The translations under genes and the position numbers were made by a program. DNA of 64,000 nt, from positions 306,131-370,130 of the forward strand of contig NZ_QJRF01000040.1 in the NCBI RefSeq assembly GCF_013393345.1, given 5' to 3'. The notes beneath the pieces are model-generated. The model worked only from the letters and a program-made list of their open reading frames with translations, was not told the DNA's origin and did not search any database. Positions 42,737 through 51,908 of this stretch are shown here, one piece after another (position 1 is the stretch's first letter; each line of letters begins with the position of its first letter). This stretch comes from Pseudomonas taiwanensis (GTDB taxonomy: Bacteria > Pseudomonadota > Gammaproteobacteria > Pseudomonadales > Pseudomonadaceae).

Positions 42737-44472
42737 ATGCCATGAGCGAACGCCACTGCGATGTGCTGGTGATCGGCTCCGGCGCCTCGGGCCTGGCAGC
42801 GGCAGTCACCGCTGCCCATTGCGGGCTGGATGTGCTGGTGGTGGAAAAGGCCAACCAGCTCGGCGGTACCAGTGCCTGGTCCGGCGGCTGGCTGTGGATT
42901 CCGCGCAACCCACTGGCGCAGGCGGAAGGCGTGGATGACAGCGCGCAGGCCGTCGAGAGCTACCTGCGAGCAGTACTCGGCGCCGAGGAACTGGACGCGC
43001 GGCAGCGGGCGTTTCTCCAGCACGGTCCGGAGATGGTCGAGTTCTTCCAGTGCAATACCCAGGTGCAGTTCCAGTCCGGTAGCCGTATGCCGGACATGCA
43101 CGACTCCCCTGGTGCCGCGCGCGGCGGCCGCTCCCTCTGCGCCCTGCCCTTCGACGGTCGCCAGCTCGGCCCCTGGCTCCAAGCGCTGCGTCCACCACTG
43201 GACCTGATCAGCCTGGGCGGCATGGGCATCGCCGGCGGTGCGGACCTCGCGCACTTCCTCAACGCCCGCCGCTCACCGCGCTCCGCCTTGTATGTCGCCG
43301 GACGCCTGCTGCGGCATTGGCGCGATCGCCTGCTGCACGGACGTGGCCTGCACCTGGTCAATGGCAACGCCCTGGTAGCGCGCCTGCTGCGCAGCGCCCT
43401 CGACCTGGGCGTGAGCCTTGAAACCAACACCAGTGCGCAGCGGCTGCTGAAGGACGGCGAGCGCGTGGCCGGAGCGGAGCTGCTACAGGATGGCCGGGCG
43501 ATGAAGGTCCTGGCGCGCCGAGGCGTCGTGCTGGCCTGTGGGGGCTTCCCCCACGACCGGCAACGCATCAAGGCGCTGTTTGGCCACGAACATCTCTCCG
43601 CAGCCCCGAAAACGAATACTGGCGACGGCCTGCGCCTGGGTGAAAGCGCCGGCGCGCAAGTCGCCGAGCAACTGGCCAGCCCCGCCGCCTGGGCGCCCGT
43701 ATCACGGGTTCCGCGCAAGGACGGCAGTTTCAGCGGCTTCCCGCACCTGATGGAACGGGCCAAGCCGGGTTTCATCGCCGTTCGCAGCGATGGCCGGCGC
43801 TTCTGCAACGAAGCCGACTCCTACCACGACTTCATGAATGCCTTGTTCCGCGCCACGCCGCCCGGAGAAGAGCCGGCCGCCTGGCTGATCTGCGACCAGC
43901 GCGCGCAGCGCCGTTACGGAATCGGCTGCGTACGGCCCTTCCCGTTCCCCACGGGACACCATGTGCGCAACGGCTACCTGAAAACGGCCGCCAGCCTCGC
44001 CGAACTGGCGGCGCTGTGTGGAATCGACGGGGAGCAGCTGCAAGCGACGGTGGCAGCGTTCAACGCCAGCGCCGCTCGCGGGATGGACCCGGAATTCCAA
44101 CGCGGCGCCTCCGCGTACAACCAGGCTCAGGGTGAACCGCTGCATGGCCCGAACCCGTCCTTGGGTGCGCTGGAGAAAGGTCCGATCCATGCAGTGAAGC
44201 TGGTGCCGGGCAGCCTTGGTACCTTCGCCGGCCTGCACACCGATGCTTCGGCGCGCGTACTGGACAGCCAGGGAACGACCATCCCCGGCCTCTATGCAGT
44301 GGGTAATGACATGGCGAGTGTGATGGACGGGCATTACCCCAGCGGTGGAATCACCCTGGGGCCGGGAATGACCTTCGGCTACCTGGCCGGGCTAGCGCTC
44401 GCAAGCGAGCCGGTCACGCCTGCAAGTAGCGCAGTACCGACTCGCAGATCATCTCCTTGTGCCGCGCCTTGA
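42733..44472 (+). CDS. Second 3-ketosteroid-dehydrogenase-like flavoprotein
   Basis: A 579-residue FAD_binding_2 flavoprotein homologous to the gene at 40687. Its motifs are DVLVIGSGASGLAAAVTAAHCG, EKANQLGGTSAWSGGWLWIPRNP, and a C-terminal GLYAVGNDMASVMDGHYPSGGITLGPGMTFGYLA. The ATG overlaps the NIPSNAP stop, giving translational coupling. The last 20 codons overlap the 3' end of the convergent tetR gene by 59 bp, and the tail is rich in low-complexity residues. Two paralogous dehydrogenases suggest two desaturation steps or two substrates in one pathway. Confidence 0.88.
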   Translation: MNAMSERHCDVLVIGSGASGLAAAVTAAHCGLDVLVVEKANQLGGTSAWSGGWLWIPRNPLAQAEGVDDSAQAVESYLRAVLGAEELDARQRAFLQHGPEMVEFFQCNTQVQFQSGSRMPDMHDSPGAARGGRSLCALPFDGRQLGPWLQALRPPLDLISLGGMGIAGGADLAHFLNARRSPRSALYVAGRLLRHWRDRLLHGRGLHLVNGNALVARLLRSALDLGVSLETNTSAQRLLKDGERVAGAELLQDGRAMKVLARRGVVLACGGFPHDRQRIKALFGHEHLSAAPKTNTGDGLRLGESAGAQVAEQLASPAAWAPVSRVPRKDGSFSGFPHLMERAKPGFIAVRSDGRRFCNEADSYHDFMNALFRATPPGEEPAAWLICDQRAQRRYGIGCVRPFPFPTGHHVRNGYLKTAASLAELAALCGIDGEQLQATVAAFNASAARGMDPEFQRGASAYNQAQGEPLHGPNPSLGALEKGPIHAVKLVPGSLGTFAGLHTDASARVLDSQGTTIPGLYAVGNDMASVMDGHYPSGGITLGPGMTFGYLAGLALASEPVTPASSAVPTRRSSPCAAP

Positions 44473-45082
44473 CCTCGTCGTCGGCCAGTTCGATCTGGAA
44501 GATCTGGCCGAACGTGTTGCGGTTGGAGACCCGATAGAAGCAGAAGGAGCTGATCAGCAGGTGCAGGTCCAGGGGCTGGATGCCGGGACGGAACAGCCCT
44601 TCGGCCTGGCCACGCTGAAGGATCTCGCCCATGGCATCGAGGATGTTGGTGCTCATGGAGCGAATAGTATTGGACTGCTTGACGTACTCGCCGTAGTGGA
44701 TGTTCTCGATGGAGACGATGCGGACGAAATCGACATTGCGGTCATGGTGATCGAAGGTGAATTCCACCAATCGGCGGATGGCCTCGCGCGGTTCGAGTTC
44801 GGCCAGGTGCAGCTTGCCTTCGGTGCGGCGGATATCGCCGTAGAGTTTCTCCAGCACTTCGACGTAGAGCTGCTCCTTGCTGCCGAAGTAGTAGTAAATC
44901 ATCCGCTTGGAGGTGTGCATGCGCTCGGCGATGGCGTCGACCCGGGCGCCGGAAAGGCCCTGCTGGACGAACTCGGCGATGGCCGCCTGGAGGATGTTCT
45001 CGCGGGTTTTCTCCGGATTGTTCTTGCGCCCTTTGCGAGGGGCCTCTACGGGCAGGTCTTGGAGTTCGGCAGTTGTTGTCAT
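44414..45082 (-). CDS. TetR/AcrR-family transcriptional regulator
   Basis: A 222-residue protein; the ATG at 45082 (MTTTAELQDLPVEAPRKGRKNNPEKTR) is preferred over the longer frame to 45160. The N-terminal TetR helix-turn-helix is ENILQAAIAEFVQQGLSGARVDAIAERMHTSKRMIYYYFGSKEQLY, followed by a helical ligand domain. It overlaps the flavoprotein gene at its 3' end and lies 96 bp from quiC1 on the same strand. The 19-bp TetR-like operators at 37366 and 47330 make it the likely regulator of aroQ and quiC1. Confidence 0.9.
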   Translation of the reverse strand: MTTTAELQDLPVEAPRKGRKNNPEKTRENILQAAIAEFVQQGLSGARVDAIAERMHTSKRMIYYYFGSKEQLYVEVLEKLYGDIRRTEGKLHLAELEPREAIRRLVEFTFDHHDRNVDFVRIVSIENIHYGEYVKQSNTIRSMSTNILDAMGEILQRGQAEGLFRPGIQPLDLHLLISSFCFYRVSNRNTFGQIFQIELADDEVKARHKEMICESVLRYLQA

Positions 45083-45178
45083 CTTGGGCTCACGGCCAGC
45101 GGAAACTGGGTGGATTATGGGCTTGGCAGCGGCCGTAAGGAAGCCTGGCGCGGAGGTCACACCAGGCTTCCACAGGGT

Positions 45179-47089
45179 CTACAGCTTGGCCTTGGCGATG
45201 GCGCCGCTACGCGCCTTGGCCATGGCCGCAAGGCGGACCGCTACGTTGGCCGCGCCATAACCGGCGTAGCCGTTCTTGCGCTGCAGGATTTCGAAGAAGA
45301 AACGCCCCTCGAACGGCTCGGTATAGACGTGGAACAGCTCGCCGCCCTGGGCGTCGCGGTCGTAGAGCACGTTGTAGTAGGCCAGTTCGCTGAGGAACTC
45401 GTCGTCGAAATCGAAGCGCGCGGCCAGGTCATCGTAGTAGTTCAGCGGGATATCCAGCAGCGGCACGCCAGCGTCCTTGGCGCGACTCACCTCGGCAAAG
45501 ATGTCCTCGCAGGAGAAGGCGATGTGGTGTGCGCCCGACCCCCCATAGCTGGACAACGCGTGAGAGATGGCGGTGTTGCGGTTCTCCGAGATGTTCAGCG
45601 GCAGGCGCACGCTGCTGCAACGGCTGCGGATGGCGCGGCTCTTCACCAGGCCGTAGGGATCCGGCAGCACCACTTCGTCATCAGCCTCGAAATCCAGCAC
45701 GCTCTTGTAGAACAGCACCCAGCTGTCCAGGCCATCGGCCGGCAGGGCCAGGGCCATGTGGTCGATGCGATCGAGCTGGCCGGTCTGCTGGGCACCCGCG
45801 TCGAGGACGAAGTCGCTGTCGTAGATGGTCTGCCCGGCCTGGGCCTGTTCCACCAAGTAGATCAGGCTGCCATCCGGCGCCCGCACGGCGGGAATCTCGC
45901 GCTCGTTAGGCCCAACCAGGCCACGGAATGGCTGCCCCTTGAACTCGCGGGCACGCTCCAGCGCGCTGCTGCTGTCCTTCACCCGCAAGGCGGTGGCGCA
46001 CAGCGACGGGCCGTGGGCCTCGAAGTAGCCGTGGGCGAAGGAATAGGGTTCCGCGTTGAGCACGATATTGATGTCGCCCTGGCGCAGCAGGCTCACGGCC
46101 TTGGAGCGATGCTTGCCGGCGCGGGCGAAGCCCAGGCGCTCCAGCCAGTTGGCGAGCTTGGCGCCCTGGGACTCGTCCACAGCGAACTCGAGGAACTCCA
46201 CGCCGTCGTAGCGGCTGGCCGGAGGTGGCGCGAAGAGGATGTCCCGGTTGGCCGGGGGAGTGGCATCTTTTTCCAGCAGTTTGCGGGTCTTCTCTTCGAG
46301 GTAAAGCAGCGAGCGCAGGCCGTCGGCGGCATTGGCACGCGGCGGCGCGGCGCGGAAGCCGTCGTTGAAGATTTCCAGCGACAGCGGGCCGGTGTAGCCG
46401 CTGCGGATGATCGGCGCGAGGAAACCCGCCAGATCGAACTCGCCCTGGCCGGGGAAGCAGCGGAAGTGCCGGCTCCACTCCAGCACGTCCATGGCCAGCA
46501 GCGGTGCGTCGGCCATCTGCACGAAGAAGATCTTGTCGCCCGGAATCTCGGCGATGCCGCTCGGATCGCCCTTGATCGACAGGGTATGGAAGCTGTCCAG
46601 CAGCACGCCGAGGGCCGGATGGTCGGCCTGGCGCACCAGATTCCAGACCTGTTGCCAGCTGTTCACGTGACGGCCCCAGGCCAGGGCCTCATAGCCAATA
46701 CGCAGGTTACGCGCGCCGGCTCGTTCGGCCAGCAGGCGCAGGTCGTCGACAAGGATTTCCTCGTCGGGCAGGGAGTCGGGCTGGACGTTGCTGCACACCA
46801 GCACCAGATCGGTACCCAGTTCCTGCATCAGGTCGAACTTGCGCTCGGCACGGTCAAGGTTCTTCTGCAGGCGGTCGCGGCGGCAGCCTTCGAAATCACG
46901 GAACGGCTGGAACAGCGTGATGGCGATGCCGAGATCGGCGCACATCTGACGGATTTCCCGCGGGCTGCCGGCGTAGTACAGGAGGTCGTTCTCGAAGATT
47001 TCGACGCCGTCGAATCCGGCGGCGGAGATGGCTTCGAGTTTTTCCGGCAGGGTACCGCTCAGGGAGACGGTGGCAATGGAACGCTGCAT
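45179..47089 (-). CDS. quiC1: 3-Dehydroshikimate dehydratase, two-domain (QuiC1)
   Basis: A 636-residue fusion protein. The N-terminal TIM-barrel (about residues 1-290, starting MQRSIATVSLSGTLPEKLEAISAAGFDGVEIFENDLLYY) is of the sugar phosphate isomerase/epimerase type and resembles the AsbF-like dehydroshikimate dehydratases. The C-terminal half (from about 300) is a 4-hydroxyphenylpyruvate-dioxygenase-like VOC double domain. The same layout is established for QuiC1 of P. putida, which makes protocatechuate from 3-dehydroshikimate using a divalent metal. It completes the route begun by the dehydrogenases and dehydroquinase. The C-terminal domain's own activity, if any, is unknown. Confidence 0.9.
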   Translation of the reverse strand: MQRSIATVSLSGTLPEKLEAISAAGFDGVEIFENDLLYYAGSPREIRQMCADLGIAITLFQPFRDFEGCRRDRLQKNLDRAERKFDLMQELGTDLVLVCSNVQPDSLPDEEILVDDLRLLAERAGARNLRIGYEALAWGRHVNSWQQVWNLVRQADHPALGVLLDSFHTLSIKGDPSGIAEIPGDKIFFVQMADAPLLAMDVLEWSRHFRCFPGQGEFDLAGFLAPIIRSGYTGPLSLEIFNDGFRAAPPRANAADGLRSLLYLEEKTRKLLEKDATPPANRDILFAPPPASRYDGVEFLEFAVDESQGAKLANWLERLGFARAGKHRSKAVSLLRQGDINIVLNAEPYSFAHGYFEAHGPSLCATALRVKDSSSALERAREFKGQPFRGLVGPNEREIPAVRAPDGSLIYLVEQAQAGQTIYDSDFVLDAGAQQTGQLDRIDHMALALPADGLDSWVLFYKSVLDFEADDEVVLPDPYGLVKSRAIRSRCSSVRLPLNISENRNTAISHALSSYGGSGAHHIAFSCEDIFAEVSRAKDAGVPLLDIPLNYYDDLAARFDFDDEFLSELAYYNVLYDRDAQGGELFHVYTEPFEGRFFFEILQRKNGYAGYGAANVAVRLAAMAKARSGAIAKAKL

Positions 47090-47157
47090 GCTTCAGCTCC
47101 TGGTGGGTGGGCGCCGGCTCTGCGGTCAGCGACAAGGGGTTTTGCCGAGGCGATCCT

Positions 47158-47254
47158 GTGGGAGCGAATTCATTCGCGAAGCAGACCGCAGGTCTGCCAT
47201 GCCAACTGAGCCATGGGCGGCTATGCCGCCAATCGCGAATGAATTCGCTCCCAC
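47158..47254. repeat. REP-type palindromic element
   Basis: It runs from GTGGGAGCGAATTCATTCGC to GCGAATGAATTCGCTCCCAC (97 bp) and lies 69 bp upstream of the quiC1 start codon, inside its likely leader region. Confidence 0.85.
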
Positions 47255-47329
47255 ACAAAAGCAACCCGCACGGCTTGTTTTCGTAGCTGGATTGATTATT
47301 CGCGCGTAAAGTCAGCCCATCAATTCAAT

Positions 47330-47348
47330 ATGTACGAACCAGTTAGTT
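47330..47348. promoter_or_regulatory. TetR-type operator upstream of quiC1
   Basis: ATGTACGAACCAGTTAGTT matches, in reverse complement, the aroQ promoter site at 37366-37384 at 17 of 19 positions. On the minus strand, it has the same orientation relative to quiC1 as the other has to aroQ. It lies about 240 bp from the quiC1 start, with the REP element between them. Confidence 0.6.
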
Positions 47349-47768
47349 TTGTGTTCGATCAGCGAACAGAAGGCCGGTTATCGAATTGACGCTTTTTCGA
47401 TCACTGCGCAACATGAACCCCATGTTGCAGGCAACCCACCGGGTGGCATCACTGCCCAGCCCAGTCATCCGGAAGGCCCTGCGATTGCAACCAGCACCAC
47501 GCCATAACAATTTCAAGAAACGGGTAACAGCTCATGCTCACTACCAGCTACCTGATCGAAATCCCCTCTCCCAGCCGGCTTGCCACGGCTCCCAGATCGA
47601 GTGCGACGCCCAGGTCGCCACTCTGAACTGACTCCCTGACAGAACTCGGACGGCGATAACCGGCCCGCTCCCGACGAGCACCGATGCGCCAGCGTGCACG
47701 CGTTCCAGCATGGCTCCACGCCAACGGAACGTGAGTCCGGCTACCTAACAAAAACAACGGAGATATCG
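47349..47768. other. Intergenic region upstream of the shikimate-type transporter
   Basis: About 420 bp separate the operator from the MFS start. An 81-codon frame at 47386-47631 shows no family resemblance. I see no further repeat or hairpin that I can name. The region must hold the transporter promoter, but I cannot place it with confidence. Confidence 0.4.
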
Positions 47769-49145
47769 ATGGCTACCACCTCCAGCTCCCAAGCCAAGAA
47801 AGCAACCGCCAGCGGATGGATAGGCTCCGCCCTGGAGTACTACGACTTCTTCATCTATGCCCAGGCGGCAGCCCTGATCTTCCCGCAGATCTTCTTCCCC
47901 AACACCGACCCGAAAATGGCCATCATCGCCTCGCTGGCCACCTACGGCGTCGGCTACCTGGCCCGCCCGGTGGGCGCCTTCGTGCTGGGCCACTGGGGTG
48001 ACACCCGCGGCCGCAAGAATGTGCTGCTGCTGTGCATGTTCCTGATGGGTATCTCCACCATGGCCGTCGGCCTGCTGCCGACCTACCACGACATCGGCAT
48101 GCTCGCGCCGGTGCTGCTGGTGCTGCTGCGCCTGGTCCAGGGCTTCGCTGTGGCCGGTGAGATTTCCGGGGCCAGTTCGATGATCCTCGAACACGCTCCA
48201 TTCGGACGACGCGGCTACTACGCCAGCTTCACCCTGCAAGGCGTCCAGGCCGGCCAGGTGTTGGCAGCTGCCGTGTTCCTGCCCCTGGCCTACTTCATGC
48301 CGAGCGAAGCCTTCAACGAGTGGGGCTGGCGCATTCCGTTCCTGCTGAGCGCCTTCGTCCTGGTGGCCGGCTTCATCATTCGTCGCGAAGTCCATGAGAC
48401 CCCAGCCTTCGTCAATGAAGAGAACCAGCAGAAAGTCGCCAAGTCGCCGGTAACCGAAGCCTTCCGCCACAGCTGGAAGTGCATGGTCCTGGTGATGTTC
48501 ATGGCCCTGATGAACGTGATTCCGGTCGTGGCCACCATCTTCGGTGCCGCCTACGCGGTGCAGCCGGCCTACGGCATCGGCTTCGACAAGAGCGTCTACC
48601 TGTGGATTCCGGTGGTGGGCAACATCGTCGCCGTGCTGGTCATCCCCTTCGTCGGCAACCTCTCCGACAAGATCGGCCGCCGCCCGACCATGATCGCTGG
48701 CTGCCTGGGCTCCGGCCTCCTGGCCTTCGTCTACCTCTACGCCATCAGCATCCAGAACGTGCCGCTGGCCTTCGCCACCTCGATCCTGATGTGGGGCATG
48801 GTCTACCAGGGCTACAACGCGGTGTTCCCGAGCTTCTACCCGGAGCTGTTCCAGACCCGCTACCGCGTATCGGCCATGGCTATCGCACAGAACATCGGCA
48901 CCATGCTGACCGCCATGCTGCCGGCGCTGTTCGCCACCGTCGCCCCGCCCGGCTCGGACAACATCCCGGTGGTGGTCGGCAGCCTCGCCTTCCTCATCAC
49001 CTGCGTGTGTGCCCTGGCCGCCTACGTGGCACCGGAAACCCACCGCCTGGCCATGGAAGACCTCGGCAACCCGAACGCCAAGCCGATGGACAAGAACCAG
49101 TACGAGTCCAGCCGCCAGAACAGCATGCGCGCCGTCAGCCACTGA
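47769..49145 (+). CDS. MFS transporter of the shikimate/metabolite:H+ symporter type
   Basis: A 458-residue protein with 12 predicted helices; the ATG at 47769 begins MATTSSSQAKKATASGWIGSALEYYDFFIYA. The family signatures GHWGDTRGRKN and LVQGFAVAGEISGASSMILEH are present, as is the second DKIGRRP motif. It resembles ShiA-like shikimate importers in length and motifs. The location next to quiC1 and the aroQ cluster supports a quinate or shikimate substrate. Which of the two, or both, cannot be told. Confidence 0.88.
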   Translation: MATTSSSQAKKATASGWIGSALEYYDFFIYAQAAALIFPQIFFPNTDPKMAIIASLATYGVGYLARPVGAFVLGHWGDTRGRKNVLLLCMFLMGISTMAVGLLPTYHDIGMLAPVLLVLLRLVQGFAVAGEISGASSMILEHAPFGRRGYYASFTLQGVQAGQVLAAAVFLPLAYFMPSEAFNEWGWRIPFLLSAFVLVAGFIIRREVHETPAFVNEENQQKVAKSPVTEAFRHSWKCMVLVMFMALMNVIPVVATIFGAAYAVQPAYGIGFDKSVYLWIPVVGNIVAVLVIPFVGNLSDKIGRRPTMIAGCLGSGLLAFVYLYAISIQNVPLAFATSILMWGMVYQGYNAVFPSFYPELFQTRYRVSAMAIAQNIGTMLTAMLPALFATVAPPGSDNIPVVVGSLAFLITCVCALAAYVAPETHRLAMEDLGNPNAKPMDKNQYESSRQNSMRAVSH

Positions 49146-49167
49146 TTGCGCAAGCTGCCAAAGAGAT

Positions 49168-49191
49168 AAGGCCCCATACGGGGCCTTTTCT
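49168..49191 (+). terminator. Rho-independent terminator of the transporter gene
   Basis: AAGGCCCC and GGGGCCTT form an 8-bp stem with a 4-base loop, followed by TTCTGTTT, 22 bp after the stop. Confidence 0.88.
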
Positions 49192-49213
49192 GTTTCGGAG
49201 GAAGGTAGATTCT

Positions 49214-49277
49214 GTAGGAGCGAGCTTGCTCGCGAAGGACTCCGGGAAAGCCTTTTCGCGAGCAAGCTCGCTCCTAC
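49214..49277. repeat. REP element of the GTAGGAGCGAGCTTGCTCGCG class
   Basis: A 64-bp inverted pair between the transporter terminator and the end of the convergent kinase gene. Confidence 0.88.
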
Positions 49278-49337
49278 AGACAGCTCTCAACCCCGGCGCT
49301 GCAGCCAGGCTCTTCTTCTGTAGGGACACGCTCCGCC

Positions 49338-51908
49338 TCACCGCTCCAACAAATGACTCATCGCCGTCTTCAGCTTCATCGGCCGCACCGGTTTGTGCAT
49401 CAAGGTATGGCCCAGCTCGCGCATCTGCTGCTTGAGTTCATTGCTGTAGTTGGCGGTGATCATCAGGGCTGGGAGCGGCGTACTGCGGCGGGCGTTGATG
49501 GTGGCCACGGCGTCGACGCCATTGCAGTCATTATCCAGGTGGTAGTCGGCGATCAGCAGATCGGCTTCGGCATGAAAGTTTTCCACCTGGCGTGCCAGGT
49601 CTTCCTCTGACAGCGCGGTGGTCACCTGGCAGCCCCAGCCTTCCAGCAGTGTGCGCATACCTGCACAGATGGCCGCGTCGTTATCCAGCACCCAGACCCG
49701 TGCCCCTTGCAGGCGCTCCAGCACCGCCTGTGGCTCGTCGAGCTGCAGCTTCTGGCGCGGGATGCGACGCGCCAGCGGCACCTCCACGGCGAACAGCGAC
49801 CCCTTGCCCAGCACTGATGACACGTGGATGCGGTGGCCGAGCATGCGAGCGATCTTCTCGACGATGGCCAGGCCCAGGCCAAGCCCGCGATCCTGCTTCT
49901 CGCGCACCACTTCACCGCGTTTGAATTCCTGGAAGACCTCGCCGAGCTTCTCCTGTGCGATACCGACCCCGGTGTCGTGCACCTCGATCCACAGGCCCTG
50001 CCGACGGCGCCGACACCCCAGCAGGATGCGCCCGCTCGGGGTGTAGCGGATGGCGTTGCTGAGCAGATTGCGGAGGATCCGTGCCAGCAGTTGCAGGTCG
50101 CTGCGCACCAGGGCCGAACTGCCCACGAAGTCCAGCCGCAAACCTTCGCTGGTCGCGACCTGTCGATACTCCACGGCCAGGTTGTCGAGCAGTTCGCTCA
50201 CCGCGAAGGGCGCGATGTCCGGCTTGATCACCCCGGCATCCAGCTTGGAAATATCCACCAGCGTCCCCAGCAGGTTCTCTACGTCTTCCAGTGAGTTGCT
50301 GACGTTGCGTACCAGCGCCAGGTTGCAGGTCTGGCTGCGCTGTTCCAGCAGTGCGCTGGTGAACAACCGCGCGGCATTCAGGGGCTGCAGCAGGTCGTGG
50401 CTGACCGCTGCGAGGAATTTGGTCTTGGACAGGTTGGCCTTTTCGGCCTCGAACTTGGCCTCCCGCAAGCGCAGTTCGACCTGGGTGCGCTCGTCGATCT
50501 CGCGGCGCAGTTGGCTATTCAGGGCGGTCAGCTCGGTGGTGCGCTCACGAACCCGCTGCTCCAGGTTCTGGTAGGCCTGATGCAGGGCCTCGGCGGTTCG
50601 GCGACGCTCGGTGATGTCACGGATCAGCACGAAAATGCCGACCACTTCGCCATTGGCCAGGCGATTCGGCACGTAGGACCGCAGCATGCAGCGGTCCTGA
50701 CCATTGTGATTGGTCTCGGTGACCTCGAAGGACAGGCTTTCGCCATTCAGCGCCCGCTCCACGTAAGGCTCCAGGCGTCGCCAGTGCTCGTCGCTGTGCA
50801 CCTCGCGCAGGCTCTGGCCGAGCATTGCGCCGCGTGGCCAGCGGTACCACTCCTCGTAGACCTTGTTGGTGAATTCGTAGATGAGGTCGGAGCTGAGGTA
50901 AGCGATCAGTGCGGGCACATGGTCAGTGATCAGGCGAATCCAGCGTTCACTCTCGGCCAGCATCTCGGCATGGCGATAACGCTCGGTGATGTCGGTGAAG
51001 GTATTCACGAAGCCGCCGGTGGGTAGCGGATGGGTACGGACTTCCATGACCCGGCCGTTGTACAGGCGCTGCTCCATCTCACGGACAGGACGGTCATTGG
51101 CGTCGCGGGTGTCGGGGGTGAGCAATGGCAGCTCGCTGTCCGCCATGACGCCCGCGAAGGCACGATGCGCTTCCAACGGCGCCAGGCCGCAGAGTTCGAG
51201 GAAGCGGTGGTTCCAGAGTTCCAGGACGCCCTCGGCACTGACCATGGCCACCCCCTGGGAGAGGTTGTCCACTGCGCGCTGCAACAGCCGCGACTTCTGC
51301 GCCAGGGCCTGCTCGCGGCGAGCGGTTTCGCTCTGCTTGACCTCGGTGATATCGGTGTAGAGGATCACCAGCCCGCCTTCACGGGTCGGTCGCTCGCTGA
51401 CCTGCACCCAGCGCCCGTTATGCAGGCGGTAGAGAACATTGTCATCGCTGCCACGGTGCTCTTCGACGATCAGTCCGGTGCTTTCGGCCAGTCGACGGAT
51501 TTCCGAAAGCCGGGTACCGGCGCCGATGCGCGCGCGGGTGCGGGCCCAGAAGGACTTGAAGCGGCTGTTGAAGAGGACGATGCGCTGGTCGCGGTCGAAC
51601 AGCACGAAGGCGTCGGAAATGCTTTCGATGGCGTCGATCAGGTGCTGGTGGGCGGTTTCCGCCCGCAGCCTGGCGTCACTCAGCAGCCGATTGCTGGCCT
51701 TGAGTTCGGCCATGGCCTGGTTCAGTGCATCGGTTCGCTCACGCACCTGCTCGGCCAACACCACCGAATGCTGGAAGGCGGCGTAGCTGTCGTCGTGACG
51801 CGAGGCGCTGGACTCCACCCGCTCGATCAGCGCGGCATTGATACACCGCAGCTTGCGGTTCTCATCCTCGAGCGCAGTCAGGCGTGCCTGCTGTTCAGCG
51901 GCATCCAT
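49338..51908 (-). CDS. nahK: Hybrid sensor histidine kinase NahK-like
   Basis: An 856-residue cytoplasmic kinase starting at the ATG at 51908 that overlaps the nosP end by 14 bp. After an N-terminal coiled coil come three PAS domains (about residues 95-200, 220-335 and 345-465), then a second coiled coil. The phosphoacceptor is His504 in AAVSHDLLQPLN; the ATPase domain has LLSNAIRYTPSG and GLGLGLAIV boxes. A C-terminal receiver carries Asp788 in LLIADYHLD and a lysine in HKPV. In P. aeruginosa the orthologue works with NosP to pass NO signals to HptB and biofilm control. The partner gene next to it supports the name. Confidence 0.9.
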   Translation of the reverse strand: MDAAEQQARLTALEDENRKLRCINAALIERVESSASRHDDSYAAFQHSVVLAEQVRERTDALNQAMAELKASNRLLSDARLRAETAHQHLIDAIESISDAFVLFDRDQRIVLFNSRFKSFWARTRARIGAGTRLSEIRRLAESTGLIVEEHRGSDDNVLYRLHNGRWVQVSERPTREGGLVILYTDITEVKQSETARREQALAQKSRLLQRAVDNLSQGVAMVSAEGVLELWNHRFLELCGLAPLEAHRAFAGVMADSELPLLTPDTRDANDRPVREMEQRLYNGRVMEVRTHPLPTGGFVNTFTDITERYRHAEMLAESERWIRLITDHVPALIAYLSSDLIYEFTNKVYEEWYRWPRGAMLGQSLREVHSDEHWRRLEPYVERALNGESLSFEVTETNHNGQDRCMLRSYVPNRLANGEVVGIFVLIRDITERRRTAEALHQAYQNLEQRVRERTTELTALNSQLRREIDERTQVELRLREAKFEAEKANLSKTKFLAAVSHDLLQPLNAARLFTSALLEQRSQTCNLALVRNVSNSLEDVENLLGTLVDISKLDAGVIKPDIAPFAVSELLDNLAVEYRQVATSEGLRLDFVGSSALVRSDLQLLARILRNLLSNAIRYTPSGRILLGCRRRRQGLWIEVHDTGVGIAQEKLGEVFQEFKRGEVVREKQDRGLGLGLAIVEKIARMLGHRIHVSSVLGKGSLFAVEVPLARRIPRQKLQLDEPQAVLERLQGARVWVLDNDAAICAGMRTLLEGWGCQVTTALSEEDLARQVENFHAEADLLIADYHLDNDCNGVDAVATINARRSTPLPALMITANYSNELKQQMRELGHTLMHKPVRPMKLKTAMSHLLER

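Noticed and set aside
44459..47209. A 916-codon open frame on the plus strand
   Set aside because: It is antisense to tetR and quiC1 and has no recognisable domain.
47386..47631. An 81-codon plus-strand frame before the transporter
   Set aside because: No ribosome site, no family resemblance, and atypical composition; probably promoter or leader DNA.
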